This document shows, piece after piece, positions 9,345-20,000 of a stretch of DNA of 64,000 nucleotides; within the stretch, counting starts at the first letter, position 1; every line of letters starts with the position of its first letter. The position numbers and the translations under genes were made by a program. Source of the DNA: Nitratireductor mangrovi (GTDB lineage: Bacteria > Pseudomonadota > Alphaproteobacteria > Rhizobiales > Rhizobiaceae). The notes below the pieces were generated by a model. That model was not told the origin of the DNA. It did not search any database and was given only the letters and a program-made list of their open reading frames with translations. The DNA lies in NCBI RefSeq assembly GCF_007922615.2, contig NZ_CP042301.2:1860001-1924000 (forward strand), in the 5' to 3' direction.

Positions 9345-9399
9345 TTGACATCTGCGTCGCCAAATGAATAATTGCTCATCACGAAAGCAATTGCTCATC
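9345..9399 (+). promoter_or_regulatory. Promoter and repeated operator-like sites of the polyol operon
   Basis: TTGACA (9345-9350), a 16-base spacer and AATAAT (9367-9372) form a near-consensus sigma-70 promoter. The 11-mer AATTGCTCATC occurs twice, at 9370-9380 and 9389-9399, 19 bases apart. The first copy is part of an imperfect 16-base palindrome (9364-9379) covering the -10 box. The second copy begins inside a perfect 10-base palindrome AGCAATTGCT (9386-9395) just past the predicted transcription start. The arrangement suits repression by the neighbouring SorC-type regulator. Function is inferred from position and symmetry. Confidence 0.65.
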
Positions 9400-9417
9400 T
9401 ACCAAGGGAGGAATTCG

Positions 9418-10716
9418 ATGAGATTACGCTCGATCGCGCTCGGCCTGTGCTCGGCAAGCGTGCTTGCGCTCGCCGCGCACGCCGAAACGCTGACCATCGC
9501 CACCGTCAACAATGGCGACATGATCCGCATGCAGGGGCTGACCGACGACTTCACGGCCAAGACTGGCCACGAGGTCGAGTGGGTCACGCTCGAGGAGAAC
9601 GTGCTGCGCCAGCGCGTCACACAGGACATCGCCACCAAGGGTGGCCAGTTCGACATCATGACGATCGGCATGTACGAGACGCCGATCTGGGGCCGGCAGG
9701 GCTGGCTGGTTTCGCTCGACGATATGCCGGCCGAATACGACATCGACGACATCCTGCCGGCGATGCGCGGCGGCCTGTCCGTCGACGGCACGCTCTATGC
9801 CGCACCGTTCTACGGCGAATCCTCGATGATCATGTATCGCACCGACCTTATGGAAAAGGCCGGTCTGGAAATGCCCGACGCCCCCACTTGGGAGTTCGTA
9901 GCCGACGCGGCGCGCAAGATGACCGACAGGGACAACGAAGTCTACGGCATCTGCCTGCGCGGCAAGGCCGGCTGGGGCGAGAACATGGCCTTCCTGACCG
10001 CCACCGCCAACTCCTTCGGCGCGCGCTGGTTTGACGAGGAGTGGAAGCCGCAATTCGATTCGCCGCAGTGGAAGGAGACGCTGACCTTCTATCTCGACCT
10101 GATGAACGACGCCGGGCCTCCCGGAGCCTCCACCAATGGCTTCAACGAGAACCTGTCGCTGTTCCAGCAGGGCAAGTGCGGCATGTGGATCGACGCCACC
10201 GTCGCGGCCTCCTTCGTAACCAATCCGGACGACTCCACCGTCGCCGACAAGGTCGGTTTCGCGCTCGCGCCCGATACCGGGCTCGGCAAGCGCGGCAACT
10301 GGCTCTGGGCCTGGGCGCTGGCGATCCCGGCGGGCACCCAGAAGGAAGCCGCCGCCAAGGAGTTCGTGCAGTGGGCCACCTCCAAGGAATATATCGAGCT
10401 CGTGGCCTCCAAGGAGGGCTGGGCCAACGTGCCGCCCGGCGCGCGCACCTCGCTTTACGAGAACCCCAACTACAAGGACATTCCGTTCGCCAGGATGACG
10501 CTTGAAAGCATCCTGTCGGCCGACCCGAACAATCCGACGGTCGATCCGGTGCCTTATGTGGGTGTCCAGTTCGCGGCGATCCCCGAATTCGCCGGCATCG
10601 CGACACAGGTCGGCCAGGAGTTTTCGGCCGCACTTGCCGGTCAGCAGACCGCCGAGGAGGCGCTTGCCAAGGCGCAGGCGCTGACCGCCGACGAGATGGA
10701 AGCCGCCGGCTACTGA
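9418..10716 (+). CDS. smoE: Polyol ABC transporter substrate-binding protein, SmoE/MtlE-like
   Basis: This 432-residue periplasmic binding protein has a Sec signal peptide ending near AHA|ET (residue 22) and a full extracellular solute-binding (family 1) body. It looks like the SmoE/MtlE sorbitol-mannitol binding proteins, for example DIMTIGMYETPIWG and FYGESSMIMYRTDLM. Start ATG at 9418 follows AAGGGAGGAATTCG. It is the first gene of a seven-gene polyol operon; the transcript carries a strong hairpin directly after it, expected to raise its level relative to the permeases. Whether it binds a hexitol or a pentitol cannot be read from sequence; the downstream FGGY kinase hints at a pentitol. 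Confidence 0.92.
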   Translation: MRLRSIALGLCSASVLALAAHAETLTIATVNNGDMIRMQGLTDDFTAKTGHEVEWVTLEENVLRQRVTQDIATKGGQFDIMTIGMYETPIWGRQGWLVSLDDMPAEYDIDDILPAMRGGLSVDGTLYAAPFYGESSMIMYRTDLMEKAGLEMPDAPTWEFVADAARKMTDRDNEVYGICLRGKAGWGENMAFLTATANSFGARWFDEEWKPQFDSPQWKETLTFYLDLMNDAGPPGASTNGFNENLSLFQQGKCGMWIDATVAASFVTNPDDSTVADKVGFALAPDTGLGKRGNWLWAWALAIPAGTQKEAAAKEFVQWATSKEYIELVASKEGWANVPPGARTSLYENPNYKDIPFARMTLESILSADPNNPTVDPVPYVGVQFAAIPEFAGIATQVGQEFSAALAGQQTAEEALAKAQALTADEMEAAGY

Positions 10717-10729
10717 TCCTCCCTGAACT

Positions 10730-10758
10730 GCGGAGGGCAGACGAGATCTGCCCTCCGC
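10730..10758 (+). terminator. Strong hairpin between binding-protein and permease genes (partial terminator or mRNA stabiliser)
   Basis: GCGGAGGGCAGA and its exact complement form a 12-bp stem with a CGAGA loop, 14 bases after the binding-protein stop. Only a short CCTTTG follows, so readthrough is likely. Hairpins here are common in ABC operons, where they stabilise the upstream binding-protein message. Confidence 0.7.
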
Positions 10759-10834
10759 CCTTTGCCCGCCCCTCAAGGTTTGGCGCTATCGTCGTCTCCC
10801 GTGCCTGCCGCGCACGAGACGAAGGGAACCTGTC

Positions 10835-11701
10835 ATGGCTACGCAACACTCCCGCTCCGCCGCCCGCATCATGATGGCTCCCGCCGTCATCCTGCTGCTC
10901 GGCTGGATGCTCGTCCCGCTGACCATGACCCTTTATTTCTCGTTCAAGCGCTATCTGCCGCTGCGCGGCGGTGATCTGGGCTGGATCGGCTTCGAGAACT
11001 ACGTCCGCTTCGTGACCTCCAGTTCGTTCTGGCCCAGCGTCCAGACCACCCTCGTCATCGTTGGCGGGGTCCTGCTCATTACCGTCGTCCTCGGCGTGCT
11101 GCTTGCCATGCTGCTCGACCAGCCGTTCTGGGGCCAGGGCATCGTCCGCATCCTGGTGATCGCGCCGTTCTTCGTCATGCCGACCGTATCGGCGCTGGTC
11201 TGGAAGAACATGTTCATGGACCCGGTCAACGGCCTCCTGGCGCATTTGTGGAAGTTCTTTGGGGCGCAGCCGGTCGAATGGCTGAGCGACGCGTCGATAT
11301 TCTCCATCATCCTGATCGTCTCGTGGCAGTGGCTGCCCTTCGCGACGCTGATCCTGCTCACCGCGATCCAGTCGCTCGACAGCGAGCAGCTGGAGGCGGC
11401 CGAAATGGACGGCGCGCCGCCGCTGTCGCGCTTCGGCCACATCATCCTGCCGCATCTGTCGCGCGCCATCACCATCGTCATCCTGATCCAGACGATCTTC
11501 CTGCTGTCGGTCTTTGCGGAAATCTTCGTGACCACCCAGGGCTCGTTCGGAACCCGCACGCTGACCTATCTGATCTTCCAGCGCGTACTCGAAAGCCAGA
11601 ATGTCGGCCTCGGCTCCGCCGGCGGCGTCTATGCCATCATCCTTGCCAACATCGTCGCGATCTTCCTGATGCGGATCGTCGGCAAGAACCTGGACGCCTG
11701 A
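10835..11701 (+). CDS. smoF: Polyol ABC transporter permease, SmoF/MtlF-like
   Basis: A 288-residue inner-membrane protein with about six hydrophobic segments and the MalF/MalG-type EAA loop (LEAAEMDGAPPLSRFGHIILP, residues about 185-205), which contacts the ATPase. Family-1 sugar permeases of this length pair with a second permease and an MalK-type ATPase; both follow directly. The start is supported by GAAGGGAACCTGTC. The gene begins 118 bases after the binding-protein gene, beyond the intergenic hairpin, and lies 10 bases before the next permease. Confidence 0.92.
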   Translation: MATQHSRSAARIMMAPAVILLLGWMLVPLTMTLYFSFKRYLPLRGGDLGWIGFENYVRFVTSSSFWPSVQTTLVIVGGVLLITVVLGVLLAMLLDQPFWGQGIVRILVIAPFFVMPTVSALVWKNMFMDPVNGLLAHLWKFFGAQPVEWLSDASIFSIILIVSWQWLPFATLILLTAIQSLDSEQLEAAEMDGAPPLSRFGHIILPHLSRAITIVILIQTIFLLSVFAEIFVTTQGSFGTRTLTYLIFQRVLESQNVGLGSAGGVYAIILANIVAIFLMRIVGKNLDA

Positions 11702-11711
11702 GGAGGGAACC

Positions 11712-12542
11712 ATGGCCCGAGCCGTCACACCCCGCCGCAAGGCGTTCACCACCGCCGCCGCCTGGGCGATCGGCCTTTTGATCTTCTTCCCGATCCTGTG
11801 GACGATCCTGACCAGCTTCAAGACCGAGGCGCAGGCGATCAATGACCCGCCGCTGTTCCTGTTCTTCGACTGGACGCTGGAGAACTACGCGGTGGTGCAG
11901 GAGCGCTCCAACTATATGCGCTTCCTGTGGAACTCGGTCATCATCGCCGGCGGCTCGACCTTGCTCGGCATCATCGTCGCCGTGCCGGCGGCCTGGTCGA
12001 TGGCGTTCGTGCCTTCCAAGCGCACCAAGGACATCCTTCTGTGGATGCTGTCGACCAAGATGCTGCCGGCCGTCGGCGTGCTTTATCCGATCTATCTGCT
12101 CTTCATCCAGCTCGGCCTGCTCGACACCCGGATCGGCCTCGTCATCGTGATGATGCTGATCAACCTGCCGATCATCGTCTGGATGCTCTACACCTATTTC
12201 CGGGAAATCCCCGGCGAGATCCTCGAGGCGGCCCGCATGGACGGCGCCTCCCTGCGCGACGAGATCCTGTATGTGCTGACGCCGATGGCGGTGCCGGGCA
12301 TTGCCTCGACCGTCCTGCTCAACTTCATCCTGGCCTGGAACGAAGCCTTCTGGACCCTGAACCTCACGGCCGCCCAGGCCGGTCCGCTGACCGCGTTCAT
12401 CGCCTCCTATTCGAGCCCCGAGGGCCTGTTCTACGCTAAGCTCTCGGCAGCCTCGACCATGGCCATCGCGCCGATCCTGATTCTTGGCTGGTTCAGCCAG
12501 AAGCAACTCGTCCGCGGCCTGACCTTCGGCGCGGTGAAATAG
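11712..12542 (+). CDS. smoG: Polyol ABC transporter permease, SmoG/MtlG-like
   Basis: A 276-residue inner-membrane permease with about six membrane segments and an EAA loop (EILEAARMDGASLRDEI, near residues 168-185). It is preceded by a strong GAGGAGGG ribosome binding site 10 bases after the smoF-like stop. It would form the heterodimeric channel with the previous permease. The FILAWNEAFWTLNLT segment is typical of MtlG/SmoG-like polyol permeases. Confidence 0.92.
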   Translation: MARAVTPRRKAFTTAAAWAIGLLIFFPILWTILTSFKTEAQAINDPPLFLFFDWTLENYAVVQERSNYMRFLWNSVIIAGGSTLLGIIVAVPAAWSMAFVPSKRTKDILLWMLSTKMLPAVGVLYPIYLLFIQLGLLDTRIGLVIVMMLINLPIIVWMLYTYFREIPGEILEAARMDGASLRDEILYVLTPMAVPGIASTVLLNFILAWNEAFWTLNLTAAQAGPLTAFIASYSSPEGLFYAKLSAASTMAIAPILILGWFSQKQLVRGLTFGAVK

Positions 12543-12554
12543 GAGGAGGCGACG

Positions 12555-13556
<1,002 letters not shown>

Positions 13557-13674
13557 TCCGGCCGACAGGCAAGACCAGCGGCGGGCACCGAAGAGCGACC
13601 CTTCGCACTGACTTGAACAAAGATTGCGCCACGGGCTTCAGCGCCGCCGCGGCGTCTGGGAAAGGCTGAACGCA

Positions 13675-14451
13675 ATGTATCTCGACAAACTGAGGCTCGA
13701 CGGGCGGGTCGCGGTCGTCACCGGCGGAGGCCAGGGCATCGGCGCCGCCTGCGCCCGCGCCCTCGGCGAGGCCGGCGCGCGTGTCGTTGTCGCCGAACTG
13801 ATGCCGGAGCGCCACGAGGCCTGCGTCGCCGACCTCCGGGCGCTCGGCATCGAGGCCGAGGGGCTGACCCTTGACGTCACCCGTTCGGCCGCCGTCGACG
13901 AAGCCGCCACCGGCATCGTCGACCGTCTGGGCCGGGTCGATATCCTCGTCAACAATGCCGGCGTCGCCAAAAGCGACGTACCCGCCGAGGAGACCAGCGA
14001 CGAGCACTGGCGCTTCCACATGGACGTTAATCTCGACGGCGTCTTCTGGTGCTGCCGCGCCTTCGGCCGCCCGATGCTCGACCGCGGCCAGGGTGCCATC
14101 GTCAATATCGGCTCCATGTCCGGCTTCATCGTCAACAAGCCGCAGCCGCAGTCCTTCTACAACGCCTCCAAGGCCGCCGTACACCACCTGACGAAATCGC
14201 TTGCCGCCGAGTGGGGCCGTCGCGGCGTGCGTGTCAACGCGGTCGCTCCCACCTATATCGAGACACCGCTCACCGCCTTCGGCATCGAGGAAAATCCGGA
14301 CATGTATGCCACCTGGCTTGAGATGACGCCGATGGGACGTGTCGGCCAGCCGCACGAAATCGCCTCGGTGGTGCATTTCCTCGCCTCCGATGCCGCCAGC
14401 CTGATGACCGGTGCCATCGTGCTTGCCGATGGCGGCTATACGTGCTGGTAA
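13675..14451 (+). CDS. SDR family polyol dehydrogenase
   Basis: This 258-residue classical short-chain dehydrogenase has the NAD-binding TGGGQGIG (about residue 19), the NNAG motif, the catalytic Ser in NIGSMSG and YNASK as the catalytic Tyr-x-x-x-Lys. The C-terminus GGYTCW is typical of polyol-type SDRs. It lies 118 bases after the transporter ATPase gene and directly before a HAD phosphatase and an FGGY kinase. The likely role is oxidation of the imported polyol to a ketose, which the kinase then phosphorylates. The exact substrate (ribitol, arabitol, xylitol, threitol or a hexitol) cannot be decided here. Confidence 0.88.
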   Translation: MYLDKLRLDGRVAVVTGGGQGIGAACARALGEAGARVVVAELMPERHEACVADLRALGIEAEGLTLDVTRSAAVDEAATGIVDRLGRVDILVNNAGVAKSDVPAEETSDEHWRFHMDVNLDGVFWCCRAFGRPMLDRGQGAIVNIGSMSGFIVNKPQPQSFYNASKAAVHHLTKSLAAEWGRRGVRVNAVAPTYIETPLTAFGIEENPDMYATWLEMTPMGRVGQPHEIASVVHFLASDAASLMTGAIVLADGGYTCW

Positions 14452-14479
14452 GGCTCGAACGCCAGGGCTGGGGAACCTC

Positions 14480-15178
14480 ATGGCTGATGGAGCCCGACAG
14501 GGGCTGGTGATCTTCGACTGCGACGGCGTGCTCGTCGACAGCGAGCCGATTTCGATCGCCGTCCTGCTCGACGTCATCGGCGAGGCCGGACTGACGCTCA
14601 GCGAGGAGTTCGCCTATCGTCGCTTTCTCGGCATCAGCCTTGCCACCACCTGCGACATCCTGCGCGACGAATTCGGGCTGGTGGTCGACGTCGGAACGCT
14701 GGAGCTGATCCGCGCCCGGCTCTATGCCCGTTTCCGCGCTGAACTCGAGCCGGTTGTCGGCATCGCCCAGGCCCTCGACCGGCTCGAAGTCCCCTTCTGT
14801 GTCGCCTCCTCCGGTCAGCCCGAACGCATCCGGCTGGCGCTCGGCGTGACGGGCTTGCTGCCCCGTTTCGAGCCCCATATCTTCAGCGCGACCATGGTCG
14901 AGAACGGAAAGCCGGCGCCGGATCTTTTCCTTCACGCCGCCCGCCGCATGGGTGCGGTGCCGGGCGACTGTGTCGTGGTCGAGGACAGCCCGGCCGGAAT
15001 CGAGGCTGCGCGCCGCGCGGCAATGCCCGTGCTGGCCTTCACCGGAGCCACCCATGCCCGGCGCGATGACCATCGCGCCGCCGTGGCGGCAAGCCGCGCG
15101 GACGCGGTCTTCGCCGATATGGCGCAGCTGCCGCGGCTGGTCGCAGGCGTTCTGGCCCGGCGGAAGGAGTACCGATGA
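14480..15178 (+). CDS. HAD family hydrolase, beta-phosphoglucomutase/phosphatase type
   Basis: A 232-residue HAD subfamily IA protein. Motif I is FDCDGVLVDSEP (nucleophile Asp near residue 14), motif II is in VASSGQ, motif III is the Lys of NGKPAPD and motif IV is VVEDSPAGIEAA. Members dephosphorylate small sugar phosphates or act as phosphoglucomutases. Its position between the dehydrogenase and the kinase suggests removal of a misphosphorylated or dead-end sugar phosphate in the same pathway; this is inference. The start at 14480 was chosen because it precedes the conserved core by few residues. Its stop overlaps the kinase start (ATGA). Confidence 0.88.
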   Translation: MADGARQGLVIFDCDGVLVDSEPISIAVLLDVIGEAGLTLSEEFAYRRFLGISLATTCDILRDEFGLVVDVGTLELIRARLYARFRAELEPVVGIAQALDRLEVPFCVASSGQPERIRLALGVTGLLPRFEPHIFSATMVENGKPAPDLFLHAARRMGAVPGDCVVVEDSPAGIEAARRAAMPVLAFTGATHARRDDHRAAVAASRADAVFADMAQLPRLVAGVLARRKEYR

Positions 15179-16758
15179 GCGGCCTTGTCGTTGCGGTCGA
15201 CGTCGGCACCGGCAGCGCACGCGCCGGTGTTTTTGGCTCCGACGGAACGCTTCTCGGCCGCGAGGAACATCCGATTGCCATGAACCGGCCGGCGCCGGAC
15301 CATGCCGAACACGATTCCGAAGACATCTGGCAGGCAGTCTGCGCCGCCGTGCGCGGCGCCGTTTCGGCAGCCGGCGTCGATCCCGAAGCGATTGCCGGCA
15401 TCAGCTTCGACGCCACCTGCTCGCTGGTCGTGCGCGAACCCGAAGGCGGGCAACTCACTGTCTCGACCTCCGGGGAACGCCGCTGGGACACGATCGTGTG
15501 GCTCGACCATCGCGCACTCGACGAGGCCGACGAAGTGACCGCCGGCGGCCACCGGGTGCTCGACTTCATCGGCGGCGTCATGTCGCCGGAAATGCAGGCG
15601 CCGAAGCTGATGTGGCTGAAGCGCCATCTGCCGCAAACCTGGCAGGCCGCCGGGCATTTCTTCGACCTCGCCGATTTCCTGACCTGGAAGTCCTCCGGCA
15701 GCCTCGCCCGCTCGCAATGCACGCTCACTTGCAAATGGACCTTCCTCGCCCACGAGGAACCCGGCTGGCAGCGCGATTTCCTCGAAAGCGTCGGCATCGC
15801 CGACATGCCCGAGCGCGGGGCCCTGCCCGAGCGCGCCAGCCCGATCGGCGCCGATCTCGGCCCGCTGACGCCACAGGCGGCATCCGAGCTTGGCCTCGCC
15901 ACCACATGCCGTGTCGGCGCCGGGCTGATCGACGCTCATGCCGGCGCGCTCGGCGTTCTGGCCGCCTTCGCGGGCGACCGGGCCGAGATCGAGCGCCATC
16001 TTGCGCTGATCGCCGGCACGTCGAGCTGCGTCATGGCGCTGTCGACCGCGCCGCGTCCTTGCCATGGCGTCTGGGGACCGTATCTCGGCGCGGCCCTTCC
16101 CGATTGCTGGCTGAACGAAGGCGGCCAGTCGGCGACCGGGGCCCTGCTCGACCATATCATCCGCTGGCACGGCGCCGGCGGCGAACCCGACCGCGCCATG
16201 CACGCCCGCATCTGCGCGCGCGTTGCCGAGCTGCGTGCGGCCGAAGGCGACGATCTCGCCCCGCGCCTCCACGTCCTGCCCGATTTCCACGGCAACCGCT
16301 CGCCGCTCGCCGACCCGCACGCTGTCGGCGTCATCAGCGGCCTGACGCTCGACGCCTCCTTCGACAGCCTGTGCCGGCTCTACTGGCGCACCGCGGTCGG
16401 GATCGCGCTCGGCCTGCGCCACATCCTCGAAACGCTCAACGCCAACGGCTACGTGATCGACACCTTGCATGTGACCGGCGGCCACACCAGGAACCCGCTC
16501 CTGATGGAGCTTTATGCCGATGCGACCGGCTGCACGGTCGTCGAACCCGCGGCCGACGACGCCGTTCTGCTCGGCACCGCCATGGTCGCCGCCTCAGCGG
16601 CCGGCCTTCATCCGGGCCTCGTGGCGGCCTGCACTGCCATGCAGCAGGGCGGCAGCGCCCGCCAGCCCAACCCCGCGGCAAGGCAGCGCTTCGACCGCGA
16701 CTATCGGGTCCATCTGCGCATGCACGAGCAGCGTCGCGACCTCGACAACCTTGGCTGA
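15175..16758 (+). CDS. FGGY family pentulose kinase (ribulokinase-like)
   Basis: This 527-residue sugar kinase of the actin-like FGGY family has the N-terminal phosphate-1 motif AVDVGTGSARAGVF, the catalytic-Asp region GLIDAHAGALG and the C-terminal adenosine region HVTGGHTRNPLL. The overall pattern (DATCSLVV, DTIVWLDHRA, GNRSPLADP) is that of FGGY pentulose kinases, which phosphorylate D-ribulose and relatives. It overlaps the HAD gene by four bases and is the last gene of the polyol operon; a hairpin overlaps its stop. It supplies the phosphorylated intermediate that SorC-type regulators usually sense. Confidence 0.9.
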   Translation: MSGLVVAVDVGTGSARAGVFGSDGTLLGREEHPIAMNRPAPDHAEHDSEDIWQAVCAAVRGAVSAAGVDPEAIAGISFDATCSLVVREPEGGQLTVSTSGERRWDTIVWLDHRALDEADEVTAGGHRVLDFIGGVMSPEMQAPKLMWLKRHLPQTWQAAGHFFDLADFLTWKSSGSLARSQCTLTCKWTFLAHEEPGWQRDFLESVGIADMPERGALPERASPIGADLGPLTPQAASELGLATTCRVGAGLIDAHAGALGVLAAFAGDRAEIERHLALIAGTSSCVMALSTAPRPCHGVWGPYLGAALPDCWLNEGGQSATGALLDHIIRWHGAGGEPDRAMHARICARVAELRAAEGDDLAPRLHVLPDFHGNRSPLADPHAVGVISGLTLDASFDSLCRLYWRTAVGIALGLRHILETLNANGYVIDTLHVTGGHTRNPLLMELYADATGCTVVEPAADDAVLLGTAMVAASAAGLHPGLVAACTAMQQGGSARQPNPAARQRFDRDYRVHLRMHEQRRDLDNLG

Positions 16759-16783
16759 ACGCCGGCCGACCGGCCCGTTCAGC
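16754..16783 (+). terminator. Hairpin at the end of the polyol operon
   Basis: GCTGAAC...GTTCAGC (7 bp) encloses GCCGG...CCGGC (5 bp) with a 4-base loop, starting inside the kinase stop region. It lacks a clear T-run, so termination is likely but not certain. Confidence 0.5.
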
Positions 16784-16869
16784 TTCGGTTCACGCCCAAT
16801 TGTCGATGTTGCTTGTGACAGGTGACCAAAGCAACTTCTTGTCGCCGCAAGGTTGAAACCTTTCGGAAA

Positions 16870-16902
16870 CTTCCCGCACACAAAAGGAGACCATGCGGGA
16901 AG
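16870..16902 (+). promoter_or_regulatory. Inverted repeat with a possible leader peptide upstream of the repeat-protein gene
   Basis: CTTCCCGCA (16870-16878) and TGCGGGAAG (16894-16902) form a perfect 9-bp stem with a 15-base loop. The loop carries AAAGGAGACC followed by ATG at 16893, opening an 11-codon frame that stops at 16928. This could be a translated leader or a protein-binding palindrome. A further palindrome CCTAGCTAGG lies at 16999-17008. The rest of the 295-base gap shows nothing I recognise. Confidence 0.35.
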
Positions 16903-17053
16903 AAAAACGGCGAAACGCTTTACCCTGACAACAATTCGTGCCTAGATTTCCGCCTCACAGGGATGTGAATTGCTTCATTTACCCGGTGGGCAAGCGGACC
17001 TAGCTAGGCCCGATAAGAAAGGGACCGATAGCCTGCCAGGAGGAGGAGCATCC

Positions 17054-20000
17054 ATGGCTGCCACCGCTTTTTCGTTTTCGTATCCGCGCCGACCCGCAAG
17101 GCGTTCCAGCAAACCCCTCGCGATCGCGACCGCATTGCTGCTCGGCAGCACCGCGCTCGTGCCCGCCTTTGCGCAGGAAACCCTGTCGCCTGGCGAAGCT
17201 TTCGCCACGCGCTTTTCCGGCACCACCGAAATCACCTTGGCCGACGGCACCCGCCTGACGCTGATTGACGAGACCGGCGTGGTCGCCAGCGCCGTCGATG
17301 TGCGCAGCCCCGGCTACGCTGCCGACGGCCGCCACTGGATCGACGAGCCTCAGCACCTGCAGGTGACGGCCGGTGACGTTGGCCAGGTCTTCGGCATCGC
17401 CATCGACGACGGCGCCCCGGCGAACGTCTATCTGACCGCGACCTCGCAGTTCGGCCTCCATCGCGACCCCGACAACACCGACTGGCTGCCAGGCCAGTTT
17501 GGCGACGGGGGCCCCGGTGGGGTCTATGTGTTGAAGGGCGACAACGGCTTCGCGCCCGAACTCCTGACAACCATCACGCTCGACGGCCGCGAAAACACCG
17601 GCGCCGGCCTCGGCAACGTCGCGTTCGACAAGGCGCATGGCCAACTCTTCGTCTCCGATCTGGAGACCGGCATGGTCCACCGCCTGTCACTCGACGGCAC
17701 CGAGATCGATCGCTTCGACCACGGCGTTGACGGCCGCGCGGCCTTCCTCGACGCCATCACCGGCGAGAATTCCACGCTGGCGCAGATCGCCTTCGACCCG
17801 GCCTCAACGGCCGCCATCGACGACTGCAAGGACGCCGGCGGCGCGGACGCCAGCTTCGCCGCCACGCCTTCGTGCTGGAATTATGCCGATTTCCGCCGCC
17901 GCGTCTTCGGCCTGGCGGTCTTCACCAATCCGCTGACCAACGAAACGCGCCTTTATTATGCGGTCGCCGGCGGCGACGGCATGGGCAATCCCGATTGGGA
18001 AGCCGGCAGCGAGGACGCGCAGAACACGGTCTGGTCCGTCGGCCTCGACGAGAACGGCGGCTTCGACACAGCCGACGTCCGTCGCGAGATCGTCCTGCCG
18101 GAGTTCGGCGGCGACGACGCCACCCCGCGCTCCGTGCCCGACATCGCCGTTTCGGAAGGCGGCGTCATGCTCGTCGGGGAACGCGGCGGCGTGCGCAATC
18201 TCGGCCTTGACCAGCCGCAGCCCTTCGCTCACCCGCATGCTGCCCGCGTGATCCAGTACACGCTGGTCGAGGATGGCTTCTGGGTGCCGCTCGGCCGCTA
18301 CGATGTCGGCTTCAACGATCGCAAGACGATCGGAGCGCCGCATATCCGCGCCAACGCCGCCGGCGGCGTCGATTTCGGCTTCGGCTACGACACCAACGGC
18401 GCCATCGATCCTGAACGCCCCTATGGCAGCGTCTGGCTTTCCGGCGATTCGCTGTGCTCGCCCGACGGTCCCTGCACCGAGCCGGCGAGCGGCGAGCGGA
18501 CCGATATCGGCGAAGCGCATGGTATCCAGGGCACGCCGGTCGAGGCGTTGGACGAAGTCCTTCCCGAGACGGCGCTCGGCGCTTACCCGGCAACCGGTGA
18601 ACCCTACCCTGCCGACGCCCTGCTCGCGTCCTACATGATCGATCTCGACATCAACGTCGACGAGAACGGCAATCCGCTGGCGGTGGAAGCGCTCAAGCAC
18701 GACGCTACCAAGATCGGCGACGTCGAGATCGTCCGCGGTGGCCCCGGCGCTCCGGCGCCCGACGAACCGCCCGCGCCACAACCGCAGGGCTATGATCTGG
18801 ACATCGACAAGACCGGTGCCGAGGAGTGCCTGCCAGGCACGGATTGCAACTTCACCATCACCCTGACCAACAACGGCCCGGCCGACTTCTCCGGTCCCGT
18901 CTATCTCTGGGACGTGGTCGAACCCGAAGCGGCCCCGCTGGTCGACGTGATCGGCACCGGCTGGAACTGCTTCGATCTCGGCTCCGGCATTCAGTGCTAC
19001 AATCCGGAGGTGACGCTCGGCGTCGGCGAATCGATCGAATTCGCGCTGACCCTGTCCATCCCGGACGGCTACGGCTCGGATCTGCTGACCAACTGCATCG
19101 GCATCCAGTGGCTCTATGCCGAGGACGGTTCCGTCGATGCCCGCCCGATCCAGATCGCGCTGACGCTTTACGGCTACGATCCGGGTCCGATCGACGGCAT
19201 CTTCGGACCTCAGACCCAGGCTGCCATAGAGCAGTTGCAGGCCGACAACGGGCTTGATCCGACCGGAGAACTCGACGACGAGACGCTCGCCCTGCTCTAC
19301 CCGGGCATGGTTGGCATCATCGGCGATCTCGACAGCTCAAATGATCTGGATTGCCACGATGTCGAGACCGGCGAACCGACGCCGATCCACTCCAAGTGGA
19401 AGTCGCATCTCAAGACCGGCTCGCCGCACAACAAGGCGCAGTCGCACCTGAAGACGGGCTCGCCGCACAACAAGCTGCAGTCGCATCTGAAGACGGGTTC
19501 GCCGCACAACAAGCTGCAGTCGCATCTGAAGACGGGCTCGCCGCACAACAAGCTGCAGTCGCATCTCAAGACCGGCTCGCCGCACAACAAGCTGCAGTCG
19601 CATCTGAAGACGGGTTCGCCGCACAACAAGGCGCAGTCGCACCTCAAGACCGGCTCGCCGCACAACAAGCTGCAGTCGCATCTGAAGACGGGCTCGCCGC
19701 ACAACAAGCTGCAGTCGCACCTCAAGACCGGCTCGCCGCACAACAAGCTGCAGTCGCATCTGAAGACGGGTTCGCCGCACAACAAGGCGCAGTCGCACCT
19801 CAAGACCGGCTCGCCGCACAACAAGCTGCAGTCGCATCTGAAGACCGGCTCGCCGCACAACAAGCTGCAGTCGCATCTGAAGACCGGCTCGCCGCACAAC
19901 AAGCTGCAGTCGCATCTCAAGACCGGCTCGCCGCACAACAAGCTGCAGTCGCATCTCAAGACCGGCTCGCCGCACAACAAGGCGCAGTCACACCTCAAGA

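Noticed and set aside
16929..17053. Cyclic di-GMP riboswitch before the repeat-protein gene
   Set aside because: GGGCAAG-like and palindromic elements tempted, but the conserved core of known riboswitch classes is missing.
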